Assembly: GCF_964204865.1 (NCBI RefSeq)
Contig: NC_135251.1
Location: forward strand, 6,944,001 to 7,008,000
Source: Styela clava
Taxonomy: Eukaryota > Chordata > Ascidiacea > Stolidobranchia > Styelidae
Direction of reading: 5' to 3'
Length of the DNA stretch: 64,000 bases
Shown: positions 12,575 through 25,553 of the stretch, one piece after another
Numbering within the stretch: the first letter of the stretch is position 1
How the letters are laid out: every line of letters starts with the position of its first letter
Program-made: the position numbers and the translations under genes
Notes under the pieces: generated by a model
The model's input: only the letters and a program-made list of their open reading frames with translations
Database searches by the model: none
Told to the model about the DNA's origin: nothing

Positions 12575-12690
12575 GAACTCCAGAAGTATGCGCACCAATA
12601 TGGCGCACAACCTGACATAATATTTGTGTACCGATTAGAATTCAGTTTCTGCGACATCTTGGTGCGTATACTTGTGGACCACCAAATATT
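12575..12690. mobile_element. M-type palindromic element
   Basis: Arms agtatgcgcaccaatatggc... and ...catcttggtgcgtatactt are inverted copies, with a short core holding gtgtaccgattag. The block B partner is about 33505-33600. Shorter relatives are at 20850-20945 and 41825-41935. No ORF. Confidence 0.6.
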
Positions 12691-13898
12691 TACCTTCAGC
12701 TATTTTTTCATTCTCAATCCCATGGGTTACTTTGGGAACATTCTAGGGAACGAAACTTATTAATTAAACTACTACAAATTGTTAGTATTATTTTCTAACA
12801 GTATTGACAACGATGAATACACAACTAACCTACTATCCACAGTAGTAAAGTATACCGAAAAACAGAACAACAAAAATAAAAAAAGAAATAAAAAGGATCA
12901 CAATTATAAAATAAAGATTCGAATATTCGAATGATGCATTTAGTATAGAACTGATTCTAAATGATTAACAAAAGTCAAATTCTATTTGTGGAATTCGAAA
13001 ACTCGGTACCCTGGGTTGAATACTTAAGATTTTTCCCAACTTGTCCTTACAAAGAAGTTTTGTGTTATCAAATAGGGTTGGATTTTAGCTTTTATCTGTT
13101 TACTGGCAGTGTACAAGACAAACTAATTGTGAACCCTTATTTTTTCGAAGAACTCCAGTAAAGTGGAATTAACCTAAAAGCTATTTTTCGATCATATTAG
13201 CATGATCTACTTCAAGCATTGCGTCAATCTGTATGTAGTAACGCGGAATTCTGCACCATAGTTCTTTATAGTCTTGGCACTTCGGTGTTCACCTGTAACT
13301 TTGTTTAGAAATCAATCTTCTATACATTCGAATGAGTATTCGTAATTTGCTTTTTGAGCAAATTTCTCCAGAAACAAGTGGGAATGTGAGCTTCTACATG
13401 CAGATAATGTACAAACAATAAAGAAAAAAACAAGACAGAAAATTAGGAATAAAATCTTCAGATAGGTAACAAATATAAAAACGCAAAACAACAGCGAAAC
13501 CTTTGAAAAATTCCATAATTATTTTTTCTCAAATATGCAAGTTCAAAAAAAACATAAAAAATAGCTAAACAGTCGACAATTCCATTTAGTCTGAAATGAG
13601 ATTTATTGGGACTTTGGTTACTGCTTTTGATATACCTTGAGTGTAATAATAGTAATATGCTTATAGCAATTTTAATCTTTTCTTGCAAGACGAAGCACAT
13701 AAGGACTAACATTTGTTTTACTCAAACTAGAAGAAAGTGAAGAGCGAATTTGATCATACATAAGGTAGACAGATGAAAAACTTTATATGTTAAGGTGGAC
13801 TCGTAGTAAGGTCACAAATTTACACCTCTTAAAAACGAAATTGCCATTGATCGCGGTATAAAACAAAAGTTGTAACGAACATAACAATACAAGAACAA

Positions 13899-16800
13899 CT
13901 ATATTACAACATCACATCCATGTATGCCTACTTTGAATCTGCCGTAAGGCATTTCAATGTATTCATCCGCATAGTATTCTTCCTCCAGCAAAGATTCATT
14001 GTCAATACTATTCAACCCAGAATCATAACTCATTGGTATCTTGTACGCTTCTTTCTCATCTTCATCTAAAACATCTTCGATCTGGAGATCCGCTTGCGTT
14101 TTGTTTGTATCGACCTCGTTTACATGGCCAGGAGAAGATTTTATATTGTCTCCTGATTCCGGACAACTGTCGTTTGTCTGTTCACTTTCTTCACTGAATG
14201 CCAATGTTGGAGATTTAGGTAAAGAGTCGTTCATTGCGTTTGATTCTTTTGGTATCTGATCAACATATTCCGAGTTCATTGCTTCGTTTTCATTTTCTTT
14301 CTGGTCACTCACATGTTGCAGCATTGAATCCAATGCAAGCTACAGAATAAAAAAGTAATAAATCTGACGAATAAAGAGTAAGAATGTTAATTTAAAAGTA
14401 AAAAGACATATAATAGGAGACCATGCAAAACAAGAACAATATGGAGTAAAAAAAGACAAGAAAAAATATATATACAAAAAGGGTAACAAAAAAGAAATAT
14501 GACAAAAACAATGAAACAGATGTATGGCACATATTTCAAAAGCACAAAATATCAAGGGATCGCAGAGTAATTAGGAGTAATTAAAGAAGGCCCAATCATT
14601 TCTAGCTAAAAAAAAATTTGTCGACTAACAACAACAAAAAAACACTGAAAATTTTAAAACGATTGGACCGACAGTTTTGAATTTTGAAGACGTCATCACA
14701 CAAAACTTCAAAGTAAAGAGTGAATCATACTGAGCCCGCAGAATAGCCGCACAGCCCACAGGTAATATAATGATGGACTTTAAGCGAAAAACACAATATT
14801 TAACCACTGAAAATTTCAAAACAATTGGTCCGATACTTCATGAAAAAAGTATCACAACAACACAACAACAATAAGATTACTAACAACAACAACAATTTGA
14901 CAAAACGATTCATGGATCTAATAGTCAGTTAATGCTTACTTGCTGATGCCTTGTCATTGGACTTGGTGAAATCTTATTTGTTCTCGTAATATGAATCGTG
15001 TCGTTTTTGACTGGCATTCCCAGGATTGGAGGAAGGAGATGAGTTTTCTTGAACACCGAACCTGAATATTATATTATTACAAAATTACATGACCTAATTG
15101 GTGAGTTTTTGTAAGAAATAAAATATGCTAATAACACATGGTTTTGATTTTATGTCTGATATAGCATGTGGCACGAATATACTACTAAACAGTTTGAATG
15201 AGTTGACAAATTCTTTCATGGTTTGAAAAATTACTGCTTGTCATGTTATTCAATCCACTCAGCCATAAAAACTTGAGCTATGAAAAGTACTGTGTTTTAA
15301 CGAATCAATCAAGTTAATAACTACAAGCTTTGAAAGAATAATAATTGTAATCAGATTGAATAATCTGATCATCCTCATTCTCAAAAATCAATGAATAATC
15401 CTTTCAATCTATCTAAAACGCAGCAATATTTGTGAGTAATAAATAACCTACCGACTTGTTTGCTGTCCTCTGTATCAGGAGTTATTGAATTTGTATCAGA
15501 ATCATCACTCGTTATCTTATCTGTGCCATTATTGTCTTCAACCTGATCTGATTTGAATGTTTCAGTCGTGAATTGTTCCAAACCAATTGCATCGACCTTA
15601 GCCGAAGTAGTCTTCTGCTTTTCATTGTGCCCGAGACTTGTTTTCTCTCTTCTAGTAAATTTACTGCTGATCTTCTTATTTGTATTCGGCGCAGTCAATG
15701 ATTTGCTTGTCCTCGTTCGTTTTAGTCGTGGAATTTTTGACTCAGTAATGATTTCGTCTGCGTCAGGAATTGTTGAAAGTTTTCGTTTCGAGTCCTGATA
15801 CCAAACACAAAAATAAGTAGTTTAAAATCATCAGATATATGTTTCTGTTGAATACACAGTAATACAGTCTAAATTAATTTGTCCTCATCTGCGAAAGTAG
15901 GACAATTTAAAAAAGGGCCCAATAGAGGTCGATATATAAAGTATCAATAACGTCTTAGAAATGTTTAAAATTGCAAGGGGAATTTATCGATACCATATAC
16001 TGTTTTGGTCCACACAGATGTATTAAATGAAGTAGAAGTACTTGAACAATTACTGATTGAAAAACAGAAACTTAATTGAAAACTGACTTCATAACAAAAA
16101 TGAAATTGTAAAATATCTTTATGAGTAGTATCAGTCAAAGATAGCGTTTACAAGCTGCATTGCATGGCTAAAAGTTCAAAATACTACATAACTATTTACA
16201 ATCTTGTACGGAACTATTTAACCAATTTATATTCAATAATCGAGAAAGCAATTTTCTACTTTGGATGCTAAACGGCCATATTCAATATCGTACCTTTGGT
16301 GATTCCTTTACAGCTTCCCCTCCAGTAGAATGTTCCGAGTTTGAACTTGGATGAGAAGAACTAGCGAAGTCAAAACTTATGCTGTCTCGGAACTTCCGTA
16401 GTCCAGAAGCCACATTCAGACCGAACACACCAGAAAACCAGGGAGGGGATTTCCCCCCGTGAGATGATGACTTCAAATTGTGACGACGAGCAAAATCAGC
16501 TCTCACCTAATCAAAATTAGAAGCATATTACATTATTGGAATTAATCGCACTGAGAATAAAATATTCATCTCGTAGGATTAATCATTCCTATTTTTGAAT
16601 TTCTGAATTACGTTTCTTCGCTTTGTACTTTAGTTAGTTAACTGAGTTATATCGAAAATATGTAGACGTATTTCAATGTCATTGACTTTTACCTCATAAT
16701 GACATTATGGGTTTTTTATCTCTATTTTCCGCTCCTAAATTAAATAACCTATGCTTCGTACTACCCGAAAACAATACAAAACCGAACATTCATTAAATGA

Positions 16801-19800
16801 TCGCCCATCGTATCAAAAATTATATATCAGATAGAGTAATTCGAAGTCAGATTACTTCAGAAAATAAATTGGCAGTTGAATACGCAATACACCAAAACAA
16901 TTTTTTAAAATTAAGAGCAACATGTTGTCATGTTCCAATTTTTAAATTTTATACATTTTAGCATTTTGATAGTAAAAATATTCTCCATTGTTGGACGAAA
17001 ATGTTTGGAGTGTTGCTACATATTTGTTAGGGACAGGATAGGATAGGATTTACATATTTATCCCCGGGGAGACCGCTTAATCATATTGAAAACTACGATG
17101 GTGGAGGAATCCGTAACCCACCAGCGGTAACGTGAACCACCCTACGGCAGGGGTCACCAAACTTTTTTGACCGCGGGCCGGGTATGACTCAAACTGTGTT
17201 GAAACGGGCCGGACAAATATTTTTGTCAATGTAATACAATAAATTCACAAAAGTTGGGAAATTCATTCAATTTATTCAACAATATGTATTCTACATTTCT
17301 GAAGACTTGGAATATTAAATTCTATCTATATCGCAGAATATAGATCGAGAACATCCTAGGAGAACATATATACAAGATTTCTATATCTAGACAACTATCC
17401 TGAGTTTAGCTGTTATCAAAACGTTGCAGTCATGGATTAGGAATGTTACAAAATCCGCCTTTTCGCGCCAAAAAAATGTACGCATCACGTACCATACGTA
17501 CGTAAGTGCCGTTACGCCGTGTCGGAATACTGCTCATAAAAAACGACTGCGGACTGCCTGCTGTAGCATTGAATTCCAAGAAATATTGACATAATTAGAT
17601 AAAATAAACAACTATTATCTGGTATTTGATTTTATAAATTCCCCAACATTCGGAGCTTTTAAAAATTACGCTCAAGTTATACGTAGTGCAAACTAATGAT
17701 ATTGTCCATGGGCACCAATAAAATTTATGTCGACGTGTGTATTTCTTTCCTAACTTGATACTTACCAATTTTTATGAAGTTTGTACTATCAGAACATTGT
17801 TAATTATTACCCCCAATGAATCACTGTCAAACTGTCATGCACAACTCCAGCGTTTATTTGCACGATCTTTCGGCGGTGTCAAGACCGTTGCCAGAATAAA
17901 ATCCTGAAATAGTCTCAATATTCCATAGTGACGCAATCGAAAGGTTAGTGATTGATATATATGTACATTCATATTTATTACAGTTCTTATCAAAAAAGTA
18001 TTAGAATCTTTATGGAAAAAATTGGCCTGTCGGGCGGTTCTAAAATTCCGATATCTCCGTAAACTTGGTATTGTTTTTCCTTTTCACTCAGATCTATCCA
18101 ATGACGCAGTTTTTGTTTAAATCGGATGAACTTTAATTTTTTTGTAACATACCTACATGAATATCCGCATTTAGGCAGTACAAAAGTTAGTGTGACTTGT
18201 GAAATTGGAGCAGTACGCGAGGGATTACAGTTACTGTTAGCGCGACGTGCACATTCGGCATTAATTTCAGCACAAGAAACGTAAACAGTTTCGCCCCACG
18301 AGTGCATCTTTCACAGAAACGTTGCGTACCCGGTAGAGAATTTTAGCCTATTTTGTCACAGCTATTTCTACACTAATTTTTCATTACTACTATTAAAACT
18401 ACAATCCCTAAGGAGGCAAATGATGATTGACTTATTTGATTCATACTTAAATTTCCCAAACCCAACCAAAAACTAACGAATAGCATTCAAAATCGCAAAA
18501 ACGAATTATTGTTTACAACCACGACTGAAAATCTGTCAGGGTGACAAAAGTGTCTGAGCGGATGCGGAAAAGAACGACGATGCTCGGGAAAATTTCTCTT
18601 GGAAAAAAATTTCGCTATTTTTTACGTGTTATTGCGGGCCGGATAAAATGACGCAGCGGGCCGGATCCGGCCCGCGGGCCGTAGTTTGGTGACCCCTGCC
18701 CTACGGCGTCGGGGAGTCCAGCAATCCCCTCACACATAATTGAAATATAATGAAAACGAATTTAAAATATATTTACCTCTGAATTACATAAGCAGTGGAA
18801 AACAAATAAAAAGAATCCTTGGAGAGAGTTCGTCGTCGCAAAAAGGTACTGGAACAGTAAAGTATCATGGCTCAGAGACAAGAGGCCAAATAACCACGTC
18901 GTACCAAGAAGTGGAGACAGAAAGATACTCCCTTTTACCGCGTTTCTGGATGTAATGGGGAACAAGATTAACAATTTACAAAAGTATGTCGCAGAAAATT
19001 TATTTTTGTTCTATGATAGTAGTCAAATTAGCCTATTTATCAGATGACAAAAAGCCTCAAATTTTCCCGTTTGGGTCATTAATACAATAAATTTGAATAT
19101 TGAAATTATCATAAATCTCAACATTCAAAAATATTTGTTTATTTAATCAATCAACGTTATTGGACACGAAGTGGACATAACGATCGTTTCTATAATATGT
19201 TGTTGTTCTTGTTCTTGTTGAACCAATTGCTTTGAAATTTTCAGTGGTTAAAGATAAAAATTTTCTTCAGAAGGCTTTTATTTTTTTTTGTGTGCTATGA
19301 CGTCATCAAAATTATTGCCATTAGGTGGCGCTACGTGTCCATATATTTGAGCGTAGCTCTCCTGTTTAGATTTGAGATCATTTCACAAATTTTTGAAACT
19401 CAAGTTTCTAAACTAGAATTATTTAGGATTTGAAAATTCTCGTTTTTCAAGGGACTCACAAATTTGTAAAAAAAAACACTTGGTATTTAACTGGGTATCA
19501 TAAAATTTGAATCTCAAAAATTTGAATTGTTTCACATTAAAAGAACATAATTATCTAGTACTGCTCTTGTAGCATCATATGCATCTTGTTACTTACTTGA
19601 CTTTGCTGATTCTGACATTATTAGTTTGGTCAGGTTGGATTCCCACAATGACTCGAACAACAGAGACCAGGATAACAAAATTGATAAAGATCACAAGTAT
19701 TGCAGGCGCAGCAAATGCCCAAATAGAATTGTCAGATGGTGATAACCAGCAGCTGCAAGAAAGTATAAGTTTTTAAAAAAAAAACGTAGTTTTAAATCTC

Positions 19801-20749
19801 GCGCATTTTAAAAGGGCAGACAACATGACAACGTGATAGAAACCAATGTCCAAAAGAGATCGTACATTTTAGTTCTTACTTCTGAACTTAGGTGCAGTGC
19901 AGTCTGGCATATGGTGTGTTAGTAAATTTCTTTGATATACAGTCAATATCCAATCTTTCAATGAATTTGATACTTACATCTTATTTGTTCCCAGCTGTAC
20001 GTTCAAAATTCCCATGGAAATCCCCATGACAATAGCGGGGATTCCCCAACCAGCAAATACATAATACTTCACCCAACGTCGAGCGGAGACGAATACAACA
20101 ACAACTTGGGAATAAAGAAACAAGCCTGAAAAAAAAATTATTTTAAATAGGCTATAATGATTCTTCCAAATTAACCGATATTCTTCCCAAAACATTGTTT
20201 TTTAATTTAAATCATCTAAATACTCTCCTCTGTGACATATGGGAACACTTTACTGATGCCAGTCAATCCGTCAAGTATTTACTAAACTAAGGGTGTACTG
20301 CAAAGGCAATATTACGAGACTTTTATGTCCGTATATTTGAGTATTGCTCTTTTGTTTATAAGACTTACTCATGTTCATATCTGATTACAACACGTAACAA
20401 AACTGCCTACAATCAGGTCCGGTTACCAGTCCGTATCGTTTAAAACTATAAAAGTTTTTGATATTATTAAATTGTTCAGTTTTATTTCTATCACAATTAT
20501 CTAAAAATCACTCAAAATATTATGATTTTTAACATTCTGTTTAACGTAAACCATTTCTCCTTAGCCATACTATTACCTTCAATCAGCATCCACGATAACA
20601 CTGCCATATTGAAGTAATACAGCAACACTGTAACTAATATACAGCTGTATTGTTGCCCTTGTGCAAGTTCTTCAAACATAAATACTAGATCAGCTGCACC
20701 TACTGCTACCCCAAGATTGAAATGGATCTTCATGTTCTCTGTGTGAAAT
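13899..20749 (-). CDS. Copy A: partial adhesion GPCR, TM2 to C-terminus
   Basis: Near-identical duplicate of the last eight exons of the receptor at 34815-56721. Exons: 20577-20749 (TM2-TM3), 19978-20125 (TM4), 19597-19752 (TM5), 18777-18945 (TM6-TM7), 16294-16506, 15452-15794, 14940-15061 and 13899-14339 (tail, stop TAG). All lengths equal those of copy B (173, 148, 156, 169, 213, 343, 122, 441 nt), all splice signals are present and no frame is broken. Differences from B are few, for example Ala for Thr in VDAIGL and in QADLQ. No exon for TM1, GPS or ectodomain lies between 20749 and the block edge at 21320, nor on this strand of the island beyond. It is either a very young dead duplicate, an alternative 3' cassette of the upstream gene, or an assembly artefact. 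Confidence 0.8.
14615..14930. repeat. Family D repeat in copy A intron
   Basis: Same family as 7840-8160. Here the CRE-like word is mutated (gaagacgtcatcacacaaaa). Two cactgaaaattt half-units with AAC runs are visible. It lies between tail exons 19 and 20, and its block B counterpart is 35535-35850. Confidence 0.55.
17029..18741. mobile_element. SINE-like repeat interrupted by a hAT element (copy A)
   Basis: Flanks of this insertion (tgctacatatttgtt and gaaatata) lie next to each other, allowing for divergence, in T1 (tgctacatattggttgaaat near 10926). The host repeat starts with aggataggatttacatattt, carries gaccgcttaatcata, and resumes after the hAT with cggggagtccagcaatcccc and tcacacata. 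Diverged relatives lie at 49203-49440, 60560-60760 and 61590-61720. Insertion therefore followed the T/A split. Confidence 0.65.
17148..18698. mobile_element. Non-autonomous hAT element (copy A), 1551 bp
   Basis: TIRs are CAGGGGTCACCAAACT at the left and AGTTTGGTGACCCCTG at the right, with subterminal gcgggccgg runs. It is flanked by a perfect 8-bp target duplication ccctacgg (17140-17147 and 18699-18706), diagnostic of hAT. The longest open frame (17990-18307, minus, 105 codons) shows no transposase signature I recognise, so the element is probably non-autonomous. It sits in the intron between receptor exons 16 and 17. Confidence 0.9.
19158..19368. repeat. Family C repeat (with TGACGTCA)
   Basis: Starts tattggacacgaagtggaca and continues taacgatcgttt. 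It then has gaaccaattgctttgaaatt, ttcagtggttaaaga, tatgacgtcatcaaaattat and ends at ccatatatttgagcgtagct. Other copies: 40143-40353 (block B partner), 50884-51130 and 63245-63630. It shares the tttcagtggtt/caattg words with family D in inverse orientation, so the two families are related. Confidence 0.7.
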
Positions 20750-20849
20750 CTGAAACGATGTATATGATGTGATCATCCGTAATCAGTAATTTAATTTTTC
20801 ACCATACTAAAGTACATATTATAAACAAACTATACAAAAAAGCAGAAGT

Positions 20850-20945
20850 ATATGTACCAAAATGGCGCACAATCTGAACATAGTATGTGTACCAGATTAG
20901 TTTTCCGGTTGTGCGTCATCTTGGTACACATACTTCCGGTGAGCC
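20850..20945. mobile_element. M-type palindromic element (block A)
   Basis: Arms agtatatgtaccaaaatggc and catcttggtacacatacttc are inverted copies, with gtatgtgtaccagattag in the core. It lies 5' of copy A exon 13; its partner in block B is 41825-41935. Confidence 0.7.
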
Positions 20946-21320
20946 AAAAAAAATAAAATAGTACTTCAGGGTGAAGGAAGGCGCGAGACAACAAGACTGA
21001 TTATCGAGCAGCGGCATACGTAAATGTAAAAATAACAAACATAAAGTTCAATAATTTGAAATGAAACCAAAGTAAAGTAATATAAATAGAACAAGAGAGC
21101 ATTTCTCTAATATATAGGAACACGAAAGCCAAAACGAAACCAGAATAAATCTTTTACATCGGTAGTCTGATCTCTGAAATGCGGGTGGATTGTGGAACCG
21201 TCAGAGTGTGTGCAGTTTTTAATTTTGATGACGTCATCACACAAATTCCATAAATCCCACAGAAATTTTGGAAATAAATAAAAATGTTAGCCTTCTAATG
21301 GTAATCCAAACCACTAAAAA

Positions 21321-24240
21321 GCAAGTATTCTGAATTGAATAGAATGGTTTATTCTTTATTCTTGCTTTGTTCTTTGTTCGATATTAATATTGTCCCGATA
21401 TATGATAGAGCAACTCAAGGTTTTAATAGCAAAACAATTCAGCTATTCTAGTATGTTTTAGAATTGAACCATTGTTAATGTTTGATTCTCTTAAATAATA
21501 TGAGTCAATTCAGGCCTAGACCGCCGGATACTTCTATCCTCACGTGATGTGTATTTTCACGCTGTATTTTCATTATTTGATCACATGACATGTATGACAT
21601 GCGTCTTTATGGCACCATTTTATCTGCGGCACGTAAATGGCAAAAAACAACATAGGTGTATTGAACGCTAAAACATTCCAATTTTATTTGCAAAACTAAA
21701 AGTCAACTCGGATTTACTATGTATTTCTTGCCGAGCGTTTTTAGACAACAGGTTATAAGTTGTGTGACCTTATGGAATGTTATAAATCTGTTATCTTGAT
21801 AAATGTGCTGGAAATTTTTGGTAAAGTTCAATTCCAAGAATTGCTGCCAAAACTGCCCTAATGGAGCCGTACATTTAATTTTAATCAGGTCCCTCTTCAG
21901 CATACAAAGTTTTTATTGTTAATTCAAGAAAACTGATCTCTGCGCGAGATAGTTATTTTATTTAAGACTTTATATTCGATGTCTTGCTATCGTCGTAATA
22001 TATATTAAAACCACGCAACGTTCTGTAACTAACCATTTTCAAATATATTGTATTCTTTAGAATGTTCATGTTTGTTTGTACCAATGCCATTCTCTTTGAT
22101 CCTGTGATCCGAAACTCACATGATACGGCGCGTGCCCGGTTAACCCTTAGTTTGTCCGCCATCTTTATTTTTTTGTATATGTGTGATATGTTTTGTTTTA
22201 TTCAGGCTGTAAAAATTGCTGAGGCGAGTTTGGCATTAGAGGCGACTGAAAACTCAGGAAGCATTATTAAAGTGAATTACACTGGAAGAATATTGCTTTA
22301 GCTGCGTCTAGGTACACAAGTCACTGAAAGAATAATAAACATGCTAAACCCCCCCTGTTATTTAATTTTATTATAGATAGATACCAAATATGGTAACTCA
22401 GTTATGCTTAGACATCCGTCAGTAGAATTTTTGATTTTTTAGGGGGAAACAGCAGGCATTCTTGATTGTGATATTAAATAGTTGTTACATGTTGAATATC
22501 ATTCTATATTATGCATTTACAGCATATTTTCAACTAGCATTTGTATTTAAGGATTCAAAATTGAAATTTTATCTTTTTTGTTGAATTTTGTTATACACTG
22601 AGGCTTTTGTGTATTTATGCATGTATATATTGTATATTTATGCATGGATATAATAGCTAAATACATAACAAAGCGATGCAAAAATAAGGTGCTAAAATTT
22701 CCTACTAATGTAAAATACCGTTCATGTTTATTTCCTTTCGGTATTAGATAGTTTTAATAAAAAGAATAATTACATTCGATTTATCACTATTTTCCGAATT
22801 CTGTTTGAATATCGCTTAACATAAAGTTTGGTCTTCATTTTGTTCTTGTTTTATGTGCTTTACTAATAAATTAGGTGAACGTATTCATTGTTTTATATTA
22901 CAATAGCTGTAAACTAGACAGTAGTTGTTTTATTTTAAAAAAACAAAAGTTCTCATAAATATCATGGATTGATGATGGATACTTTACAGAAGCTACATAT
23001 ACAATAAAAGTTGTGTGTATGTATGTTTTTATGTATAATAACTATAGATACTAGATAGTTTTAAGAGCATTCCATTATTTAGGGAAAGTGTGAAAATGCT
23101 GTACTAGTGGAAACATTTAAGAAAGTTCAATCTAGATACAATCCTATATCAATCCTATGCTTCAAATTTTAGCTGTTGTAACGAATTAAAACATTGTGGC
23201 TTGCATTAGGATTTATGTTTGAGTAAACCCATCACCAAAATAATTTGTGCCTTCATTCAAGTAATTTTTAAAAATTCATTCGTCACACAAATTCTTTCGG
23301 CACTTTCATTTTAAATAATTGTGCATCTGTAATTAATGTCATAGATGGCACATAAAATGCTGTATAGATATTGATACAATACATAGCAGCTTTTAAAAAT
23401 ATTATTAAATCTAACATTTCATTTCAAATCATTTCCAGGCGGCCCTTTTCCTAACAGTGCGTTCATTTCTGAAAATGACTAAAACTAATGTTTTATAAGC
23501 ATCGTTTTGTTTTAGTTTTAGGTTTATGATATTTCATTTTTAATAAAAAACCATCCTTTCATCTTATCACTGTAAAATCTTCTATTACAGCATGGCTTTA
23601 ATTGTAACGCTTAATTTGTGTCATGACATTTTGTTATTCAATATAAGGAAACAAATTATATAAACAAATAAGGAACAAAAAGCGGTCCACATTTCAAAAC
23701 CCAGGTAGCAACACTGTAGGTAGCAACTGTGCTATTGTTTTAGTATGACATCAGTGTCATGAACTATGACATTTTGTTTTTTGAGTACTCCCGTAGTATG
23801 TGTACCAGATAACAATAGGCCATAATTTTATTGCAATTCCTCCTCATTTTAGGTCTATTACAATTGGAGACTGTCTGTGTTAGCCAAGTGAATATATCCC
23901 TTACCCATAGATTTCTGTCCCTTTAGACAACTTAATGCACAACAGGCAACAAAATTAGTTACCTCTATATTGAAGTTACATTTTCTGGAGCGCCATCTTT
24001 TGAATATATTTGAAGTAGATAAAATTGTTCGCTTATACCATTTTCCCCCTTTTGTTGATAGTTATTTTGTAAGGTAGATGCTTAGATCTCACATAAACTT
24101 CGACCTGTAGGTATTTACTATGGAGATCAACTCTCCCCATTGCTCATTGAACATACACCACCTATCCCATGGGATCCAGTGCTTGGTTTAGTTATAGGAT
24201 AGAATTCCACACAATAATGAATATTTTGCAATTTTTTGCA
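21321..24240. other. Unique island, non-coding part
   Basis: Not duplicated elsewhere in the window. Mostly A+T-rich with no convincing exon. A possible acceptor (ttattcag, 22198-22205) precedes a 31-codon open stretch ending in TAG at 22301, which is too weak to call. An M-type fragment (ctcccgtagtatgtgtacca, tgtgttagccaagtgaatat) lies at about 23785-24030. Confidence 0.4.
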
Positions 24241-24269
24241 GTGAAATAAAATTAAAAATAAAGCCTAAA

Positions 24270-25553
24270 ATGGAATTTTATGGCAAAACTGTGGCTCAAA
24301 AAATTCGCAAACAAGTCATCAAAAAAACGGATGCTTTTGCTATTAATTTAAAAAATGTGCCAGAAGATTGGGAAAACGAGGAGATTAAGAACACGTTAGA
24401 AAAATATTTGAATCCAAAAACCGATCCTATTAGATCAGCAGACCCTTCAAACGAAAATGAATCAGAATCATGTCTGCATCAAACCCAGTTTGTAGCATCA
24501 ACTTATAAAGGATGGATCTACTTCATTATGCTTTTGACACCATATACTGCTGGGATTATACTATTGTTCACTGGATATTGGTGGGGGATAATAGGAGTCT
24601 TGGCTTCTATTGTACTGTTGATTAAAGAGATAGTTAACCCCAGTACGACCAATGATATGAACGGTTACTCGTTTAAATTGAAACTTTATTTTGCATTGAT
24701 GCAAGTTCCACCACGTGATAACAATTGCTCAAACATTAAATTTATTATAATTCAGCATCAAATTAATAAAGACCAGAAAGTGGAAGAATTTTTCAACCGA
24801 ATTATTTTGAATAAATTTCAAAGCTCTATAGAAATCGGCAATGTTGAAAAACTTGTCAAATGGAGCAAAATTTCCCAGAGAAGTGAGGCAACATATGACG
24901 ACTACTCTTACATGATGCATTCTCGAAAGGTCATTTATGAACAAGTTCCGATTTGGGTCATTGTTTTGTTCATAATACTGGGCATTATCGCAAGTCTTGT
25001 GGGTGCCTTTTATTATCGGAGCATTATAATGGCAGCTATTTCAACATCTTCAATAACAGCTTTTCTAGCATACATTTATAGATTCTTGACAATTAAGGAT
25101 AAAAATATCAGCATCAAAGATAAAGCAGAGTGTTTGGAAAATATTCGCCTTTTTCATCGTTTCATTAAAAATGAAAATGTTTACTTTGTAATATTGCTCG
25201 ATCAAGCCTCTGCTTCCTGGGACCAATGCTGCATCTTTTTAAAACATCTGAAAGACTTGGAACTAAATAATTTAGTGTTGGTTGTCAACGAGGCACCAGC
25301 AACATTTCCTTATGAACTTCAAAGTTTGGATCCTGGATTAACTATATACACGCCTGTACATTCCCATACTATATTAGTACATAGACAAACATACATGGAT
25401 TACCTGAGACACCTGAGGGAAGTGGAATTGGAAATTATCAGATTACTCCTCAGTTTAAAAACAAAATATCAAACGAACAACCACCGAAGTCGTCTCATTT
25501 CGATCATTTCGAAGTTCCCTAAAAATAGTTCTTTTTCCTTTGGAGATCTTTAA
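24270..25553 (+). CDS. Four-TM protein, KAP-NTPase-like, 427 aa
   Basis: A single uninterrupted frame of 427 codons, by far the longest in the window. Hydrophobic segments lie at about residues 82-100, 104-121, 226-247 and 251-270, forming two hairpins separated by about 105 polar residues. After them comes VYFVILLDQ (304-312), like a Walker B strand. Near the N-terminus is FYGKTVAQKI, where GKT resembles the end of a Walker A loop, but the leading glycine (GxxxxGKT) is absent. Two TM pairs lying between Walker A and Walker B are the known layout of KAP P-loop NTPases (Kidins220/NKPD1 type); this assignment is an inference from layout. The frame is also open upstream to a good splice acceptor (ttttttgcag ending at 24241), so a 5' exon may exist; otherwise ATG 24270 starts a single-exon gene. 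It lies on the opposite strand to the receptor copies, in the only unduplicated segment between them. Confidence 0.6.
   Translation: MEFYGKTVAQKIRKQVIKKTDAFAINLKNVPEDWENEEIKNTLEKYLNPKTDPIRSADPSNENESESCLHQTQFVASTYKGWIYFIMLLTPYTAGIILLFTGYWWGIIGVLASIVLLIKEIVNPSTTNDMNGYSFKLKLYFALMQVPPRDNNCSNIKFIIIQHQINKDQKVEEFFNRIILNKFQSSIEIGNVEKLVKWSKISQRSEATYDDYSYMMHSRKVIYEQVPIWVIVLFIILGIIASLVGAFYYRSIIMAAISTSSITAFLAYIYRFLTIKDKNISIKDKAECLENIRLFHRFIKNENVYFVILLDQASASWDQCCIFLKHLKDLELNNLVLVVNEAPATFPYELQSLDPGLTIYTPVHSHTILVHRQTYMDYLRHLREVELEIIRLLLSLKTKYQTNNHRSRLISIISKFPKNSSFSFGDL

Larger units (their letters stand above)
11280..21320. repeat. Segmental duplication, block A (partner 32400-42317)
   Basis: Long, nearly uninterrupted match to 32400-42317 in the same orientation, at an offset of about 20.9-21.0 kb. 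Eye alignment of coding exons shows roughly one difference per hundred bases or fewer. Indels include the 217-bp insert at 11907 and about 72 bp missing near 15895. The right edge is sharp: both copies share ccaaaccactaaaaa and then part, at 21320 and 42317, inside a family D repeat. To the left, similarity continues at lower identity through T1/T2. Confidence 0.9.

Noticed and set aside
14340-14555. Hydrophobic minus-strand frame (also at 35256-35471)
   Set aside because: It is pyrimidine-tract intron sequence just upstream of the exon 20 acceptor; hydrophobic codons follow from T-richness.
17990-18307. 105-codon minus-strand frame inside the hAT element
   Set aside because: No transposase motif recognised; the same frame is broken in the block B copy, so it is probably chance.
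22062-22301. Plus-strand open frame with an acceptor-like ttattcag before AVKIAEASLALEATENS
   Set aside because: Thirty-one codons after the possible acceptor, no recognisable domain and no upstream exon in frame; too weak to call.
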